64,000 nt of DNA from Paenibacillus montanisoli. GTDB lineage: Bacteria; Bacillota; Bacilli; Paenibacillales; Paenibacillaceae. The position numbers were made by a program, and so were the translations under genes. The stretch lies in the NCBI RefSeq assembly GCF_003268025.1, contig NZ_QLUW01000005.1, positions 1-64,000 on the forward strand. Direction: 5' to 3'. Under the pieces are notes generated by a model, which saw only the letters and a list, made by a program, of their open reading frames with translations, was not told where the DNA came from and made no database searches. The number at the start of each line of letters is the position of its first letter. Position 1 is the first letter of the stretch. Positions 21,402 through 32,121 of this stretch are shown in pieces.

Positions 21402-21538
21402 CTTACCTACACCCCAATCCCATGTCTTCTATGAAACTATGATATAATAGCGGCCGTCTCTTCTGAAAAGACCTACTATTTTGTATGCCCAATATATAGC
21501 CAAAAAATAGATTGACCCGAAAAATAGTCAAACCATAA

Positions 21539-21550
21539 GAATATGTGTTC
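21539..21550. promoter_or_regulatory. candidate LexA (DinR) box upstream of uvrB
   Basis: GAATATGTGTTC matches the Bacillus-type SOS box core GAAC-N4-GTTC at all but one position, and the four inner bases fit the RNRY pattern on the minus strand. It lies about 140 bases before uvrB, a gene that is SOS-controlled in Bacillus. Short and one mismatch, so only a candidate. The rest of 21402-21694 shows no separate gene, apart from the possible minJ frameshift tail. Confidence 0.35.
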
Positions 21551-21694
21551 CCATATCGTTCTTATTATACCGATTTAGCCGGCCGGTTGCAATGAAAGGT
21601 TGCTCCATCCTGTCCTCCGCCCCGAAAACCGAACCGCAAAAAGAAAGCCCCGGCCGCCGTTCCGCCAAGAACGGTGCCAAGGCACTTGAACCGG

Positions 21695-23020
21695 TTATAG
21701 AGATGCTGTCGTCGATGTCGTCGAAGAGGATGTCGCGCGCTGCCTCGATTTGGCCGTCCGCTTGCGCAGCAGCAGATCCAGCAGCGAAGCCGGTGCAGCA
21801 GCCGCGTAGAAGCCGGCCTTGTCGTCAGGCGCCAGCACGACGCCAAGCTGGTGATGCTCGCCGGCATATCGCGCGCGCGAAACGAACTTGACCTGGCCTT
21901 CATGATTCAGCACTTCCAGCTTGCAGAAGGCCGAATTGACGTGCAGCGCTTCATACAGATCCTCCTTCGTCCGAACGCGTAAGCCGTTCACCTTCTGAAT
22001 GACCTCGCCCGCCGCAATCCCCATCGATTCGGCCGGCGTACCCGGAATCACGGCCAGCACGAGCAAGCCGCGCTCGTCATGTACATAAAACGGTGCGCTC
22101 GCTTCTTCCCTGAAATAGCTAATGGCAACGAGCGCCTCGTGCAGCAGCAGCGCGCACAGCGCCGCAACCAGCGTCAGCGGGCTCCAGAAGGAAGCCGCCG
22201 CGGCGACGATGCCGACGCCAAGCCCGTAAACCAGCAGCCCCTTCGAAGCGCTGCGCGCCTTCGCCGCCGGCAGAAGCGAGCGCGTCAACTCCGAAAAGCC
22301 GATCATCATCGGAAAGCCGATCATCGTAAAGCCGCTGCTCCAAAGGCTGCCGTCGCCGAGCAACACCGGCCATGGCAGCGCTTCGCCGCCTCCGCCCGAT
22401 ACCGCCGGCACGAGCAGCAGCATCGGCACCGGCCAGTAGCCATGCAGCGAATAGCCGCCGACCAGCTTGCCTCTCTTCCCCTCCAGAAAGAGAGGACTTG
22501 CAAAGCGGTCCCCCTGCCAGCGGACAAGCAGCGCTTCAGCCAGGTGCATCAGCGCGACGAGCACGAGCAGCCCGGGAATGTCGAGCCCGTCAAGCGATAC
22601 CGCCGCAGAGCCGATCCAGTCGCTCCGCTCGCCAAGCGAGGTCCAGCCGAGAGCCCACTGCAGGATGCCGAGCAGGCCCACGCTGTAGGCAAAGCATAAA
22701 TACCGAAGGCGGATGAACACAAGCACCGCCGCCGTACCCCACATCCATAAAACCGCTTCTCCCGTTATGGATATGCCGAGAAACAAGCCCGCGCATGAGA
22801 TGAGCAGACCGACGAGCAATCCGGCCACGATCGTCCGGCCGAGCTGAATCGGCCAAGGCTGCAGCCGGACGCTGAACAGCTTCCGTTCCAAGCGCGTCTG
22901 CCGCATATATTGAAGCATGACCAGGAGCACAGCCACGTAATAAAAAGGTGACTGCAGCAGGCTAAGCACCGCCGCCCCCGCCTGCCTAAGTATATCTAAA
23001 GCCGCTTCCAAAGCTTTCAC
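21695..23020 (-). CDS. minJ: MinJ-like polytopic membrane protein with PDZ domain (possible 3' frameshift)
   Basis: In Bacillus MinJ links MinCD to DivIVA at the division site. The 441 residues here have several N-terminal membrane helices (from about residue 18 to 310) and a C-terminal PDZ domain (about 335-400; VIPGTPAESMGI, VNGLRVRT). Order ctpB-minJ near uvrB supports the name. Start: GTG at 23020 is only just after GGGGAGGA; TTG at 23011 is better spaced. The last 20 or so residues are Ser/Thr/Arg-rich, while another frame continues with typical codon use, so a one-base loss near 21760-21770 is likely. The frame shown is the one open as read. Confidence 0.75.
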   Translation of the reverse strand: MKALEAALDILRQAGAAVLSLLQSPFYYVAVLLVMLQYMRQTRLERKLFSVRLQPWPIQLGRTIVAGLLVGLLISCAGLFLGISITGEAVLWMWGTAAVLVFIRLRYLCFAYSVGLLGILQWALGWTSLGERSDWIGSAAVSLDGLDIPGLLVLVALMHLAEALLVRWQGDRFASPLFLEGKRGKLVGGYSLHGYWPVPMLLLVPAVSGGGGEALPWPVLLGDGSLWSSGFTMIGFPMMIGFSELTRSLLPAAKARSASKGLLVYGLGVGIVAAAASFWSPLTLVAALCALLLHEALVAISYFREEASAPFYVHDERGLLVLAVIPGTPAESMGIAAGEVIQKVNGLRVRTKEDLYEALHVNSAFCKLEVLNHEGQVKFVSRARYAGEHHQLGVVLAPDDKAGFYAAAAPASLLDLLLRKRTAKSRQRATSSSTTSTTASL

Positions 23021-23047
23021 TCCTCCCCGTGAACGTTTTCAAGGGCA

Positions 23048-23098
23048 AAATAAAAAGAAGGCCGTTCCGCATCAACCGCGGAACTAACCTTCCTTCTA
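23048..23098 (-). terminator. terminator after ctpB-like gene
   Basis: The minus strand pairs AGAAGG/CCTTCT and GTTCCGC/GCGGAAC around a GGTTGAT loop, followed by TTTTTATTTT. It stands between the C-terminal protease gene and the minJ-like gene. Confidence 0.85.
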
Positions 23099-23130
23099 TT
23101 CGACATCTGCCAAGCAAATTCCTGCCTGCG

Positions 23131-24600
23131 TCACTGTGCCGCCTTAAGCTTCTGCTGCAGCACGCTGACCGCCTTCAAGAGCTGCGTGTCGTTCTTCTCG
23201 TCGCGAATCTTCGCGATGAGCGCTTCCTCCACCTTTTCCGCCGTCGCTTTGTCCGTGCTTCCGGTCACCGGCAAGCCGGCTTTCTTCTGGAACGCTTTGA
23301 CGCCAATCGCGGTAGCATTGCTATAGTAGCCGTCTTTCCGGTCAACGGTGTAGCCCAGCCCCGCGAGCATAATTTGCAGGCTGCGCGTATTTTGGTCGAT
23401 CGTATCCGGCTTCAGCGTTGCCGTCTTGGACATGCGCGCGACCGTGTAATAATCCGGAGGCAGCACCTCGACATCCGGCTTCAGCCCTTTCTCGTGCACC
23501 CAATTGCCGAGCGGCGTCAGCCATTTGGCAATCGTCATTTTGACCAGGCTGCCGTCTGCCATCGCCTTATCGTAGCTGACCTGCACGGTGCCTTTGCCAA
23601 AGGAGGTCTCGCCCACAAGAACGGCATGCGCTTCTTCCTTCAACGCTCCGGCCAGCACCTCGGATGCGCTTGCGCTGCCTTTATTCATCAGCACCGCGAC
23701 CGGGTATGGTTTGCCGCCGCCCTTGGATACCGTTTTCTCGCGATGTCCTTGCTTATCCTCCACCTGCACGATCGGCTCGCCCTTCGGCACGAACGGCTGG
23801 GCGACCGATACGACAACGGGAAGCACGCCGCCGGGATTGCCCCGCACATCGATGATCAGCGCCTTCATTCCCTGCTTCTCCAGCTTGCCCAACTCTTCCG
23901 TGAACCGCTCGCCCGTATTGAGCGAGAATTGCCGAATCTCGATGACGCCGATGCCGCCGTCCTGCATGCGCGCGTATACCGTCTCATAATCGATATCGTC
24001 GCGGACGATCGTGAGCTGGATCGGCTGGGAAACGCCGGCCCGCTGGATCGACAGCTTCACCTTCGTCCCTTTCGGCCCGCGGATCTTGGCAACGGCATCG
24101 TTTAGCGATAGGCCGTCCAATTTCTCGCCGTTGACCGATAACAACACATCGTTCGGGAGGACGCCGGCCCGTTCCGCGGGAGAGCCCTTGATCGCGGATT
24201 CGACCGTGATTTTGCCGTCTTTCATTTGCACGCCCGCGCCGATTCCCGTAAACGAGCCTTCGATGGATTCGGAGAAGTGCTTCGCCACATCTTTCTTCAT
24301 GTACACCGAATAAGGGTCGCCGAGCGCCTCCATCATCCCGTTAATAGCGCCGTCAAGCACCTTCGTCCGTTCCACGTCGCGAAAATATTTGGTCTCGATC
24401 AGCCCGAGCACCGTGTTTATTTTCTGAAGCTCCTTTTCGCTTAACTCGACTTGTCCGGACGATTCCGATGACGCCGCTCTAGCTGTTGTTCCATCACTCC
24501 CGATTGCAATCAAACGGTCTGCGACCGTTAAAGTTATAAGCGTTGAAGCCGCCATCGTGAGCAAGATGAACGCCGCCACTGTCCGTCCTTTGAACTGCAC
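23131..24600 (-). CDS. ctpB: S41 carboxy-terminal processing protease (CtpA/CtpB type)
   Basis: 489 residues. An N-terminal signal anchor (about 8-33), PDZ domain (about 120-185), S41 protease core and a C-terminal peptidoglycan-binding domain (about 395-460) place it outside the membrane near the wall. The Ser-Lys dyad is visible as Ser309 in KGSASASE and Lys336 in FGKGTVQ. In Bacillus CtpB cleaves the sporulation regulator SpoIVFA; other members trim wall-related proteins. It is transcribed with the M23/ftsEX genes upstream. GTG start with AAGGGG upstream. The exact paralogue (CtpA or CtpB) is inferred from synteny. Confidence 0.9.
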   Translation of the reverse strand: MQFKGRTVAAFILLTMAASTLITLTVADRLIAIGSDGTTARAASSESSGQVELSEKELQKINTVLGLIETKYFRDVERTKVLDGAINGMMEALGDPYSVYMKKDVAKHFSESIEGSFTGIGAGVQMKDGKITVESAIKGSPAERAGVLPNDVLLSVNGEKLDGLSLNDAVAKIRGPKGTKVKLSIQRAGVSQPIQLTIVRDDIDYETVYARMQDGGIGVIEIRQFSLNTGERFTEELGKLEKQGMKALIIDVRGNPGGVLPVVVSVAQPFVPKGEPIVQVEDKQGHREKTVSKGGGKPYPVAVLMNKGSASASEVLAGALKEEAHAVLVGETSFGKGTVQVSYDKAMADGSLVKMTIAKWLTPLGNWVHEKGLKPDVEVLPPDYYTVARMSKTATLKPDTIDQNTRSLQIMLAGLGYTVDRKDGYYSNATAIGVKAFQKKAGLPVTGSTDKATAEKVEEALIAKIRDEKNDTQLLKAVSVLQQKLKAAQ

Positions 24601-24742
24601 GTCAACACCCCTTCGTGAGCATTCCCTGCCTTAGTGAGATTGTAAAACCTTCCCTAGTATATGACAAGCCGCACCCAATTATTTGCAATCGGGTACGGCG
24701 TCGTCGCTGGCGCATACATCCATTATCGGCTGCGCGCGCTAT

Positions 24743-25939
24743 TTATTTGAGAAATGGTGCAGGGTTGACCGCTTCCTGGTTCTTGCGCACCTCAAAATGC
24801 AAATGATTGCCCGTGGACATGCCCGTGCTGCCGACCTCGGCGATTTTCTGGCCGCGCTTCACGGTTTGACCTTTCTCCACCTTAATGCCGCCGTTGCGGA
24901 TATGGCCGTACACCGTCCAAAGGCCGCCGCCGTGATCGATGATGACGCAGTTGCCGTACTCGCTCCACCATTGCGCGACAATGACAAGTCCCGACTCGGC
25001 CGCATAGATCGGCGTGCCTTTCGGCGCTGCCATATCCATGCCGGCGTGCAGCTTCTTCCGGCCCGTTACCGGATGAGTCCGGTAGCCGTACGGCGAGGAC
25101 AAACGCCAGTCGGTATGAAGCGGCGTGCCCAGCTTGCCGCCGGTATAGTAAACTTTGATTTTCTTCTTCTTCGCTTCCAGGTCGGATACTTTCTTCGCCA
25201 GCTTGATCAGCAGCGCTTCTTGCTCTTCGCTGATTTCCTCCAGCTCTTCCGCCTCATGCTTGTATTTCAGCACCATGACTTCCTTTTCTTTCTCTTTGTC
25301 CTTCAGAAGTTCATGGTAATCCGCAAGCTTCGCGTACATTTGCTTCACATCGCCGAGCGACTTCTCGATTTCATTCTTCTTCTGCGCGATCAGCGCTTTG
25401 TCTTTCTTGTGGTTATCGAGGATGTCGCGGTCCTGGCTCAAAATGGACTTCAAGGAGTCCATCCGGTCGATGAAATCGCCAAAGCTCGTTGCGCTCATCA
25501 GCACATCCAAGTAAGAAACGACGCCGTTCGTGTACATCAAGCGAATGCGGGATTGAAGCAGCTTGTCCCGCATCTTCAGGCGCTTCTCCGCCGCTTCGAG
25601 GTCTTCACCGGCTTTCAGCAGCTTCTCCTCCGTCGAATCGACCTGGGTCTGCACGCCGCTCAGCTGCGTGCTAACTTCATTGATTTGCTGCAAAATTTCG
25701 TTGACGGACTTCGCCGTCTTCTCCTTCATGGCCAACACGGATTCCTTATCCTTATCCGCCTGCTTGCGGTTTTGGGAGGCCGCGCTCATTTCCTTGCGCA
25801 CCTGCGCAAGCTCGCTGTTGATCTTGTCCAGCTGCGAAGCAGCTTCGCCTTGGTAAGGCTGAAAGACAGATCCGGCAAGTACGATCATAGCTAGAAGGGC
25901 AAGTCCTTTCTTCACGTTCCCGTTCACGTTACCATTCAC
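24743..25939 (-). CDS. EnvC-like murein hydrolase: coiled coil plus M23 peptidase
   Basis: 398 residues. A signal peptide ends near GEAA, about residue 34. Two long coiled coils (about 36-115 and 160-265) precede a LytM/M23 endopeptidase domain (about 290-398) with the zinc ligands HAGMD and HLHFE. FtsEX activates such coiled-coil hydrolases (EnvC in E. coli, CwlO in Bacillus), and the gene follows ftsX with no gap: its GTG abuts the ftsX TAG. Three in-frame GTG codons (25939, 25927, 25915) lie within nine codons; AGGTGA eight bases before 25927 favours that one. All zinc ligands present suggests an active enzyme. Confidence 0.9.
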   Translation of the reverse strand: MNGNVNGNVKKGLALLAMIVLAGSVFQPYQGEAASQLDKINSELAQVRKEMSAASQNRKQADKDKESVLAMKEKTAKSVNEILQQINEVSTQLSGVQTQVDSTEEKLLKAGEDLEAAEKRLKMRDKLLQSRIRLMYTNGVVSYLDVLMSATSFGDFIDRMDSLKSILSQDRDILDNHKKDKALIAQKKNEIEKSLGDVKQMYAKLADYHELLKDKEKEKEVMVLKYKHEAEELEEISEEQEALLIKLAKKVSDLEAKKKKIKVYYTGGKLGTPLHTDWRLSSPYGYRTHPVTGRKKLHAGMDMAAPKGTPIYAAESGLVIVAQWWSEYGNCVIIDHGGGLWTVYGHIRNGGIKVEKGQTVKRGQKIAEVGSTGMSTGNHLHFEVRKNQEAVNPAPFLK

Positions 25940-26857
25940 CTACACTTTCAAGTACTTGCGCACCGACAAGGTGCTCCCCCAAATGCCGATCAAGGTGCCG
26001 AGGCCCAAGATCAGGACGGACACGGTATAGCCCGCATCCTTCAGCGTGACGAGCTTGATCATCATAAGGCCCAGCTCCACCTGCGACACCTCCACTAACC
26101 GCGAGTAGCCGACCAGCAGGAGCACAACGGTTACGACCGAGCCGAAACATCCGATCAGCGCTCCTTCGATGAAGAATGGCCAGCGGATAAAGTTGTTCGT
26201 CGCCCCGACCAGCTTCATAATGCCGATTTCGCGGCGGCGCGCAACAATCGTCGTTTTGATCGTGTTGGAGATCAGGAACATCGCGGTAACGCCAAGACCC
26301 GCCACAATAACGAGGCCGATGTTGCGGACGGCGTTCATGATTTTGAACAGCGATTCGACGGTGCCTTTGCCGTACTTCACGCTTGTAATGGGCGATGATT
26401 CGTCCGTCTTGCCGATCGCTTCGATCTGCTTGGCGGCGTAGGCGATCTTCTGCGGCTCGAATACCTCGACCGTAAAAGAATCCGGCAGCGGATTATTCGT
26501 TTGGTCGTAGCCTTCCAGCAGCTCCGCGCCATCTGCGCCCATGCTCTCCCGAAGGGCTTCCAGCCCCTTCTCTTTGGAAACAAACTCGATCTTGCTCACT
26601 TCCGGAATGTTGCCGATGGTGTTCTTAAGCTCGTTAATTTTCGCGTCATCCGTATTCAGCTGCAGGTACACCCGAATCTGCACCTGGCTTTCGATCTGAT
26701 CCGCCAAATTGTTGACGTTCATCGCAAGCAGAAGGAAAGCCCCTAAAATAAAGAGCGAAATGATGATGGAGCTGACGGAGGCGAAGGTCATCCATCCGTT
26801 GCGCACAACATTCTTGACGCCTTCGCGAAGGTGGCGAACGAGGGTACTAAATTTCAT
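25940..26857 (-). CDS. ftsX: cell division ABC transporter permease FtsX
   Basis: 305 residues with a first membrane helix (about 22-45), a large extracellular domain (about 50-170) and three further helices (about 175-295). This is the FtsX plan. With FtsE it transmits ATP hydrolysis to an extracellular wall hydrolase. It overlaps ftsE by 11 bases and abuts the M23 peptidase gene, its likely partner. Confidence 0.96.
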   Translation of the reverse strand: MKFSTLVRHLREGVKNVVRNGWMTFASVSSIIISLFILGAFLLLAMNVNNLADQIESQVQIRVYLQLNTDDAKINELKNTIGNIPEVSKIEFVSKEKGLEALRESMGADGAELLEGYDQTNNPLPDSFTVEVFEPQKIAYAAKQIEAIGKTDESSPITSVKYGKGTVESLFKIMNAVRNIGLVIVAGLGVTAMFLISNTIKTTIVARRREIGIMKLVGATNNFIRWPFFIEGALIGCFGSVVTVVLLLVGYSRLVEVSQVELGLMMIKLVTLKDAGYTVSVLILGLGTLIGIWGSTLSVRKYLKV

Positions 26858-27533
26858 AGCCGTACTCTCCTCTCACTTCATCGCGCACGATCGTGCCGTT
26901 CTCGATGGCGATGACGCGTTTGCGGAGCGTATTGACGATCTCTTTGTTATGCGTGGCCATAATGATCGTTGTGCCGCGGAAATTGATTTCTTCGAGCAAA
27001 TTCATGATGCCCCACGAGGTTTCAGGGTCCAGGTTGCCCGTCGGCTCGTCCGCTACGATGACAGACGGATTGTTGACGATGGCGCGCGCAATGGCGACGC
27101 GCTGCTGCTCGCCGCCCGACAGCTGCTGAGGCAGGCTGCTATGCCTGCCTTTGAGGCCGACCAGCTCCAGCACCTCCATGGTCCGTTTCTTGATGACCCG
27201 GCGCGGCGCTTCGATAACCTCCATCGCAAACGCGATGTTCTCGTAGACGGTCAGCTTCGGCAGCAGGCGGTAATCTTGGAAAATAACGCCGATGTTGCGG
27301 CGGACATATGGAATTTTACGGGGCTTAAGCTTGCCGATGTTAAAGCCGTTTACGGAAATTTGGCCTTTCGTCGGAATTTCTTCGCGGTAGATGAGCTTCA
27401 TGAAGGTGGATTTTCCGGCACCGGACGGGCCGACCAAGTAAACGAATTCATTGCGGTCTATTCGAACGGAAACGCCGCGAAGCGCATGGGTGCCGTCCGC
27501 GTACGTCTTCCAGATATCTTGCAATTCAATCAC
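26847..27533 (-). CDS. ftsE: cell division ATP-binding protein FtsE
   Basis: 228-residue ABC ATPase. Walker A GPSGAGKST, signature LSGGEQQR, Walker B VIVADEPTG and the H-loop ATHN are all present. First gene of ftsE-ftsX-M23-ctpB. Starts at GTG with AGGA nine bases upstream. No clear promoter is recognised in the 269-base gap before the divergent VanW gene (27534-27802). Confidence 0.97.
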   Translation of the reverse strand: MIELQDIWKTYADGTHALRGVSVRIDRNEFVYLVGPSGAGKSTFMKLIYREEIPTKGQISVNGFNIGKLKPRKIPYVRRNIGVIFQDYRLLPKLTVYENIAFAMEVIEAPRRVIKKRTMEVLELVGLKGRHSSLPQQLSGGEQQRVAIARAIVNNPSVIVADEPTGNLDPETSWGIMNLLEEINFRGTTIIMATHNKEIVNTLRKRVIAIENGTIVRDEVRGEYGYEI

Positions 27534-27802
27534 AATATCACATCCTGTAGGTAGTCAGCTTTTAACTATTCGACATGATTGCGGTAAATCCTCTACGAAA
27601 GTCCCGTTTTCTGCATATTTTCATATTTCTCTTGCGGCGTTTTGGAGCGTTTTGGCGGAATGAAACGTATATTTTTCGACAAAACTCCTGCAGCCGCCTG
27701 CCCGGTCGGTAGTCGGATAGATCGCTCTACATACGCTGATGGCAGAAATCGCGATCTCGGTGCATATACATGTAAGAATACAAGCTCCGAGGTGATGAAC
27801 CT

Positions 27803-29287
27803 ATGAAAACCAAACGGCTGCATGTGATATGGACCGTCGTTATCGCTTGCTTGCTGCTGGCCTCCGCCGGTTGGGGCGGCGTTTGGACGTATGCCTCTCA
27901 GCTTACGATTCCTAAGCGGGTGACGGTTGTCGTGGCGGGTAAAACGCCGGGTCAATCGCTGCATGGCGGCGCCGTGATTCCGATCGGCACGATGAGCGCA
28001 GAGGAAGCTAAGCAGATGCTGACAAGCCGGAAGCAGGCGCTGGAGCAGCTCTCCGTCACGATAAAGGGCGGTCCGGGGAAAGGCCAAACGAAAACATGGA
28101 CGTTGTCCGAGCTCGGCCTGGCGGTCGATACGAAAGAAACCCTTGCGGCGATCGACCGGTTAGGCAGCGGCGATATATGGGCGAAAGCGAAATACCGCTG
28201 GCGTTTTCCGCAGCGGCTTGCGATCGGGGTGAGCTTCGATAAGGCGGTGTTCACGGGGAAGGTACGCAGCGAATGGGGCTGGATGGATGCCGGCGAGCCG
28301 GTGAACGCAACTCGCAAAATTACGGAGCAGGATAAGGTTGTCTATACCCCGCATCAAGATGCTTACCGGCTGGATACGGACCGCATGTATGCCTCGGCAG
28401 TAGCCGCCATTAACCGCACGATTGGCGGCGACTGGGGAACGGCGCCTACTGCGATGACTTGGCCGGTAGAGCTGCGCGTCGTGCATCCGAACGTCACGCT
28501 GCAGCGGCTGAAGGATGAAGGGATCGATCGGTTGATTACGTCGTTTACTACGGAGTTCAAGACGAGCGGTGTGGGCCGTGCCTACAACGTGACCGTGACG
28601 GCGAAGACGCTTCACGACTGGGAGCTCGCGCCCGGCGAAATCTTCGATTACGGCAAAATCATTTCGCTGACCAATGATAAGTACGGCTTCCGCGAAGCGC
28701 CCGTCATTCTGAACGGCGAGTTTGTGCCCGGCATCGGCGGCGGCATCTGCCAAGTCTCCAGCACGCTGTATAACGCTGCGCTGCTCGCCGGCCTTGACAT
28801 GGTGGAGCGCCGGAACCATTCGCTGCCCGTCGCCTACCTGCCGCTTGGCCGGGATGCGACCTTTGCCGATGACGCCATCAACTTCCGCTTCAAGAACACG
28901 ACCGGGAAACATCTTATTATCCGCACGGCCGTGAAGGACCGCGAGCTGACCGTGAAGCTGTTCGGCACGATGCCGAAGAATGTCAGCTACAGCCTTGAGT
29001 CCAAGACAGTCGCCACGGTCGTCCCGCCGGTGAAGGAAGTGCCCAAAGAGGATGTACTGCCGGGCGAGCGCCGGCTGATCGCGGAAGGCAAACCCGGCTT
29101 TATCGTCGAAACGTACCGCATCAAGCTCGAGGACGGCGCGCAAGTATCCCGCAAACGGATTTCGCGGGATACGTACAAGGCGCAGCCTGTCATGTATGCC
29201 GTGTCCAAAGAGGACGGGGCCGGCCAAGGCGGCGGTTCGAAGGAGGAGCAGCAGGAGCCGCTCCTGGAGGACGGCGTCGTTCAGTAG
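27803..29287 (+). CDS. VanW family protein with G5 domain, membrane anchored
   Basis: 494 residues. An N-terminal signal anchor (about 10-32) is followed by peptidoglycan-binding-type repeats (about 55-270), the VanW domain (about 275-400; GEIFDYG, GGGICQVSSTLYNAAL, RRNHS) and a G5-like domain (about 405-470) that may bind N-acetylglucosamine. Homologues named for vancomycin resistance clusters are common in Paenibacillus and are not by themselves resistance genes. A wall-linked role is inferred. The ATG is preceded by GAGGTGATG. Single-gene unit facing the ftsEX operon. Confidence 0.88.
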   Translation: MKTKRLHVIWTVVIACLLLASAGWGGVWTYASQLTIPKRVTVVVAGKTPGQSLHGGAVIPIGTMSAEEAKQMLTSRKQALEQLSVTIKGGPGKGQTKTWTLSELGLAVDTKETLAAIDRLGSGDIWAKAKYRWRFPQRLAIGVSFDKAVFTGKVRSEWGWMDAGEPVNATRKITEQDKVVYTPHQDAYRLDTDRMYASAVAAINRTIGGDWGTAPTAMTWPVELRVVHPNVTLQRLKDEGIDRLITSFTTEFKTSGVGRAYNVTVTAKTLHDWELAPGEIFDYGKIISLTNDKYGFREAPVILNGEFVPGIGGGICQVSSTLYNAALLAGLDMVERRNHSLPVAYLPLGRDATFADDAINFRFKNTTGKHLIIRTAVKDRELTVKLFGTMPKNVSYSLESKTVATVVPPVKEVPKEDVLPGERRLIAEGKPGFIVETYRIKLEDGAQVSRKRISRDTYKAQPVMYAVSKEDGAGQGGGSKEEQQEPLLEDGVVQ

Positions 29288-29296
29288 CCTAATGAC

Positions 29297-29345
29297 AAAA
29301 GCCCGCTCTCCCAGCTGAAGGTTCAGCTGAAAGAACGGGCTTCTC
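29297..29345. terminator. bidirectional terminator between the VanW gene and argH
   Basis: AAAGCCCG (29298-29305) pairs with CGGGCTT (29336-29342), with an inner CAGCTG-rich stem. A residues on one side and T on the other let it end both converging transcripts. Confidence 0.75.
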
Positions 29346-29362
29346 TATGTGAGGCATGGCGA

Positions 29363-30778
29363 TTATCTGCTGCGCTCGGCGTATTCCTCAACCCATGCCG
29401 CCGTTGCGGCCAGTTCCTGCTCCGCGCGGGCGATCGCTTCGGCGACTTGAGGCTTCGCCGTACCGCCGTACACGTTGCGGGCATTCACGACGTTCTCCGG
29501 CTGCAGCACCTCGTAGATGCGGTCGTCGAACAGCGTGGAGAACTGCTTGAACTCGTCGAGCGTCAGATCAAGCAGGTATTTGCCCTGCTGGATGCAGTAC
29601 AGGACGGTTTTGCCGATGACTTCATGCGCTTGACGGAACGGCAGTCCTTTGCCGACGAGGAAGTCGGCGATGTCGGTCGCGTTCGAGAAGTCCTGGTTGA
29701 CCGCTTGACGCATCCGGTCCTTGTTCACCTTCATCGTCGCCACCATCGGGGCGAACAATTGCAATGCGCCTTGCAGCGTACGGACCGTGTCGAACATGCC
29801 TTCCTTGTCTTCCTGCATGTCCTTGTTGTAGGCAAGCGGAAGCGACTTGAGCACGGTCAGCAGGCCGACCAGGTTGCCGTAAACGCGTCCCGTCTTCCCG
29901 CGGACAAGCTCCGGCACGTCCGGGTTCTTCTTCTGCGGCATGATGCTGCTGCCCGTGCAGAACGCATCGTCGAGCTCCACGAAGTTGAACTCGGTGCTCG
30001 ACCACATGATGAACTCTTCGCTCAGGCGCGACAGATGCATCATGATGATCGACGCATGCGAGAGAAACTCCAGAATGAAATCGCGGTCGCTTACCGCGTC
30101 CAAGCTGTTCTCGTACACGCGGTCGAACTTCAGCTGGCTCGCCACGAAATGGCGGTCGATCGGGAACGTCGTTCCCGCCAGCGCGCCCGCACCGAGCGGC
30201 AGCGTATTGATCCGCTTATAGCTGTCCTGCAGACGCTCGATATCGCGGCCGAACATGGACACGTACGCCATCATATGGTGCGCGAACAGAATCGGCTGCG
30301 CCCGCTGCAGATGCGTGTAGCCCGGGATGATCGTGTCCAGGTTCGCGGAAGCCTGCTGCACGAGCGCGGCTTGCAGCTTCTGCAGCAGGTCGACGAACTC
30401 GACGACCCGCTTGCGGAGGTACAAGTGCATATCCGTCGCAACTTGGTCGTTCCGGCTGCGGCCGGTGTGCAGCTTGCCGCCGACCGGACCGACGTCGTCG
30501 ATCAGCGTTTTCTCGATGTTCATATGGATGTCTTCATCGGCGATCGTGAACTCGATGTCGCCGCGCTTGATGCGCTGCATCACGCGGTGCAGGCCGTCCT
30601 GGATTTTCTCCACGTCGTCCGCCGGCAGAATCCCCTGCTTGCCCAGCATCGTCACGTGCGCGAGGCTGCCTTGAATGTCTTCTTCCGCGAGCTCTTTATC
30701 AAAAGTAATGGATGCCGTATATTCTTCAACCAGCTGGTCGGTCTTCTTGGTGAACCGGCCGCCCCATAATTTACTCAC
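29363..30778 (-). CDS. argH: argininosuccinate lyase
   Basis: Last step of arginine synthesis: argininosuccinate to arginine and fumarate. 471 residues with the fumarase/aspartase superfamily signature [12 protein letters not shown] holding the catalytic serine. GTG start with AAAGGAG nine bases upstream. Last gene of the arginine operon, 30 bases after argG. Confidence 0.98.
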   Translation of the reverse strand: MSKLWGGRFTKKTDQLVEEYTASITFDKELAEEDIQGSLAHVTMLGKQGILPADDVEKIQDGLHRVMQRIKRGDIEFTIADEDIHMNIEKTLIDDVGPVGGKLHTGRSRNDQVATDMHLYLRKRVVEFVDLLQKLQAALVQQASANLDTIIPGYTHLQRAQPILFAHHMMAYVSMFGRDIERLQDSYKRINTLPLGAGALAGTTFPIDRHFVASQLKFDRVYENSLDAVSDRDFILEFLSHASIIMMHLSRLSEEFIMWSSTEFNFVELDDAFCTGSSIMPQKKNPDVPELVRGKTGRVYGNLVGLLTVLKSLPLAYNKDMQEDKEGMFDTVRTLQGALQLFAPMVATMKVNKDRMRQAVNQDFSNATDIADFLVGKGLPFRQAHEVIGKTVLYCIQQGKYLLDLTLDEFKQFSTLFDDRIYEVLQPENVVNARNVYGGTAKPQVAEAIARAEQELAATAAWVEEYAERSR

Positions 30779-30808
30779 TCAGGTGCACTCCTTTATCGTT
30801 CGCTTGCG

Positions 30809-32047
<1,239 letters not shown>

Positions 32048-32121
32048 GATTTCTTCCTACACTCCCTATTCTAAATATGGATAAGTCCGCTTCCGGGCCC
32101 TGTTCCTGTTTCTGTCTGCTG

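Noticed and set aside
19893..21434. 513-codon plus-strand frame opposite uvrB
   Set aside because: Shadow of uvrB codon bias; rich in Arg, Leu and His with no domain.
27593..28087. 164-codon minus-strand frame overlapping the start of the VanW gene
   Set aside because: Arg/His-rich shadow of a well-supported plus-strand gene.
29447..30769. 440-codon plus-strand frame opposite argH
   Set aside because: Antisense shadow; composition unlike real proteins.
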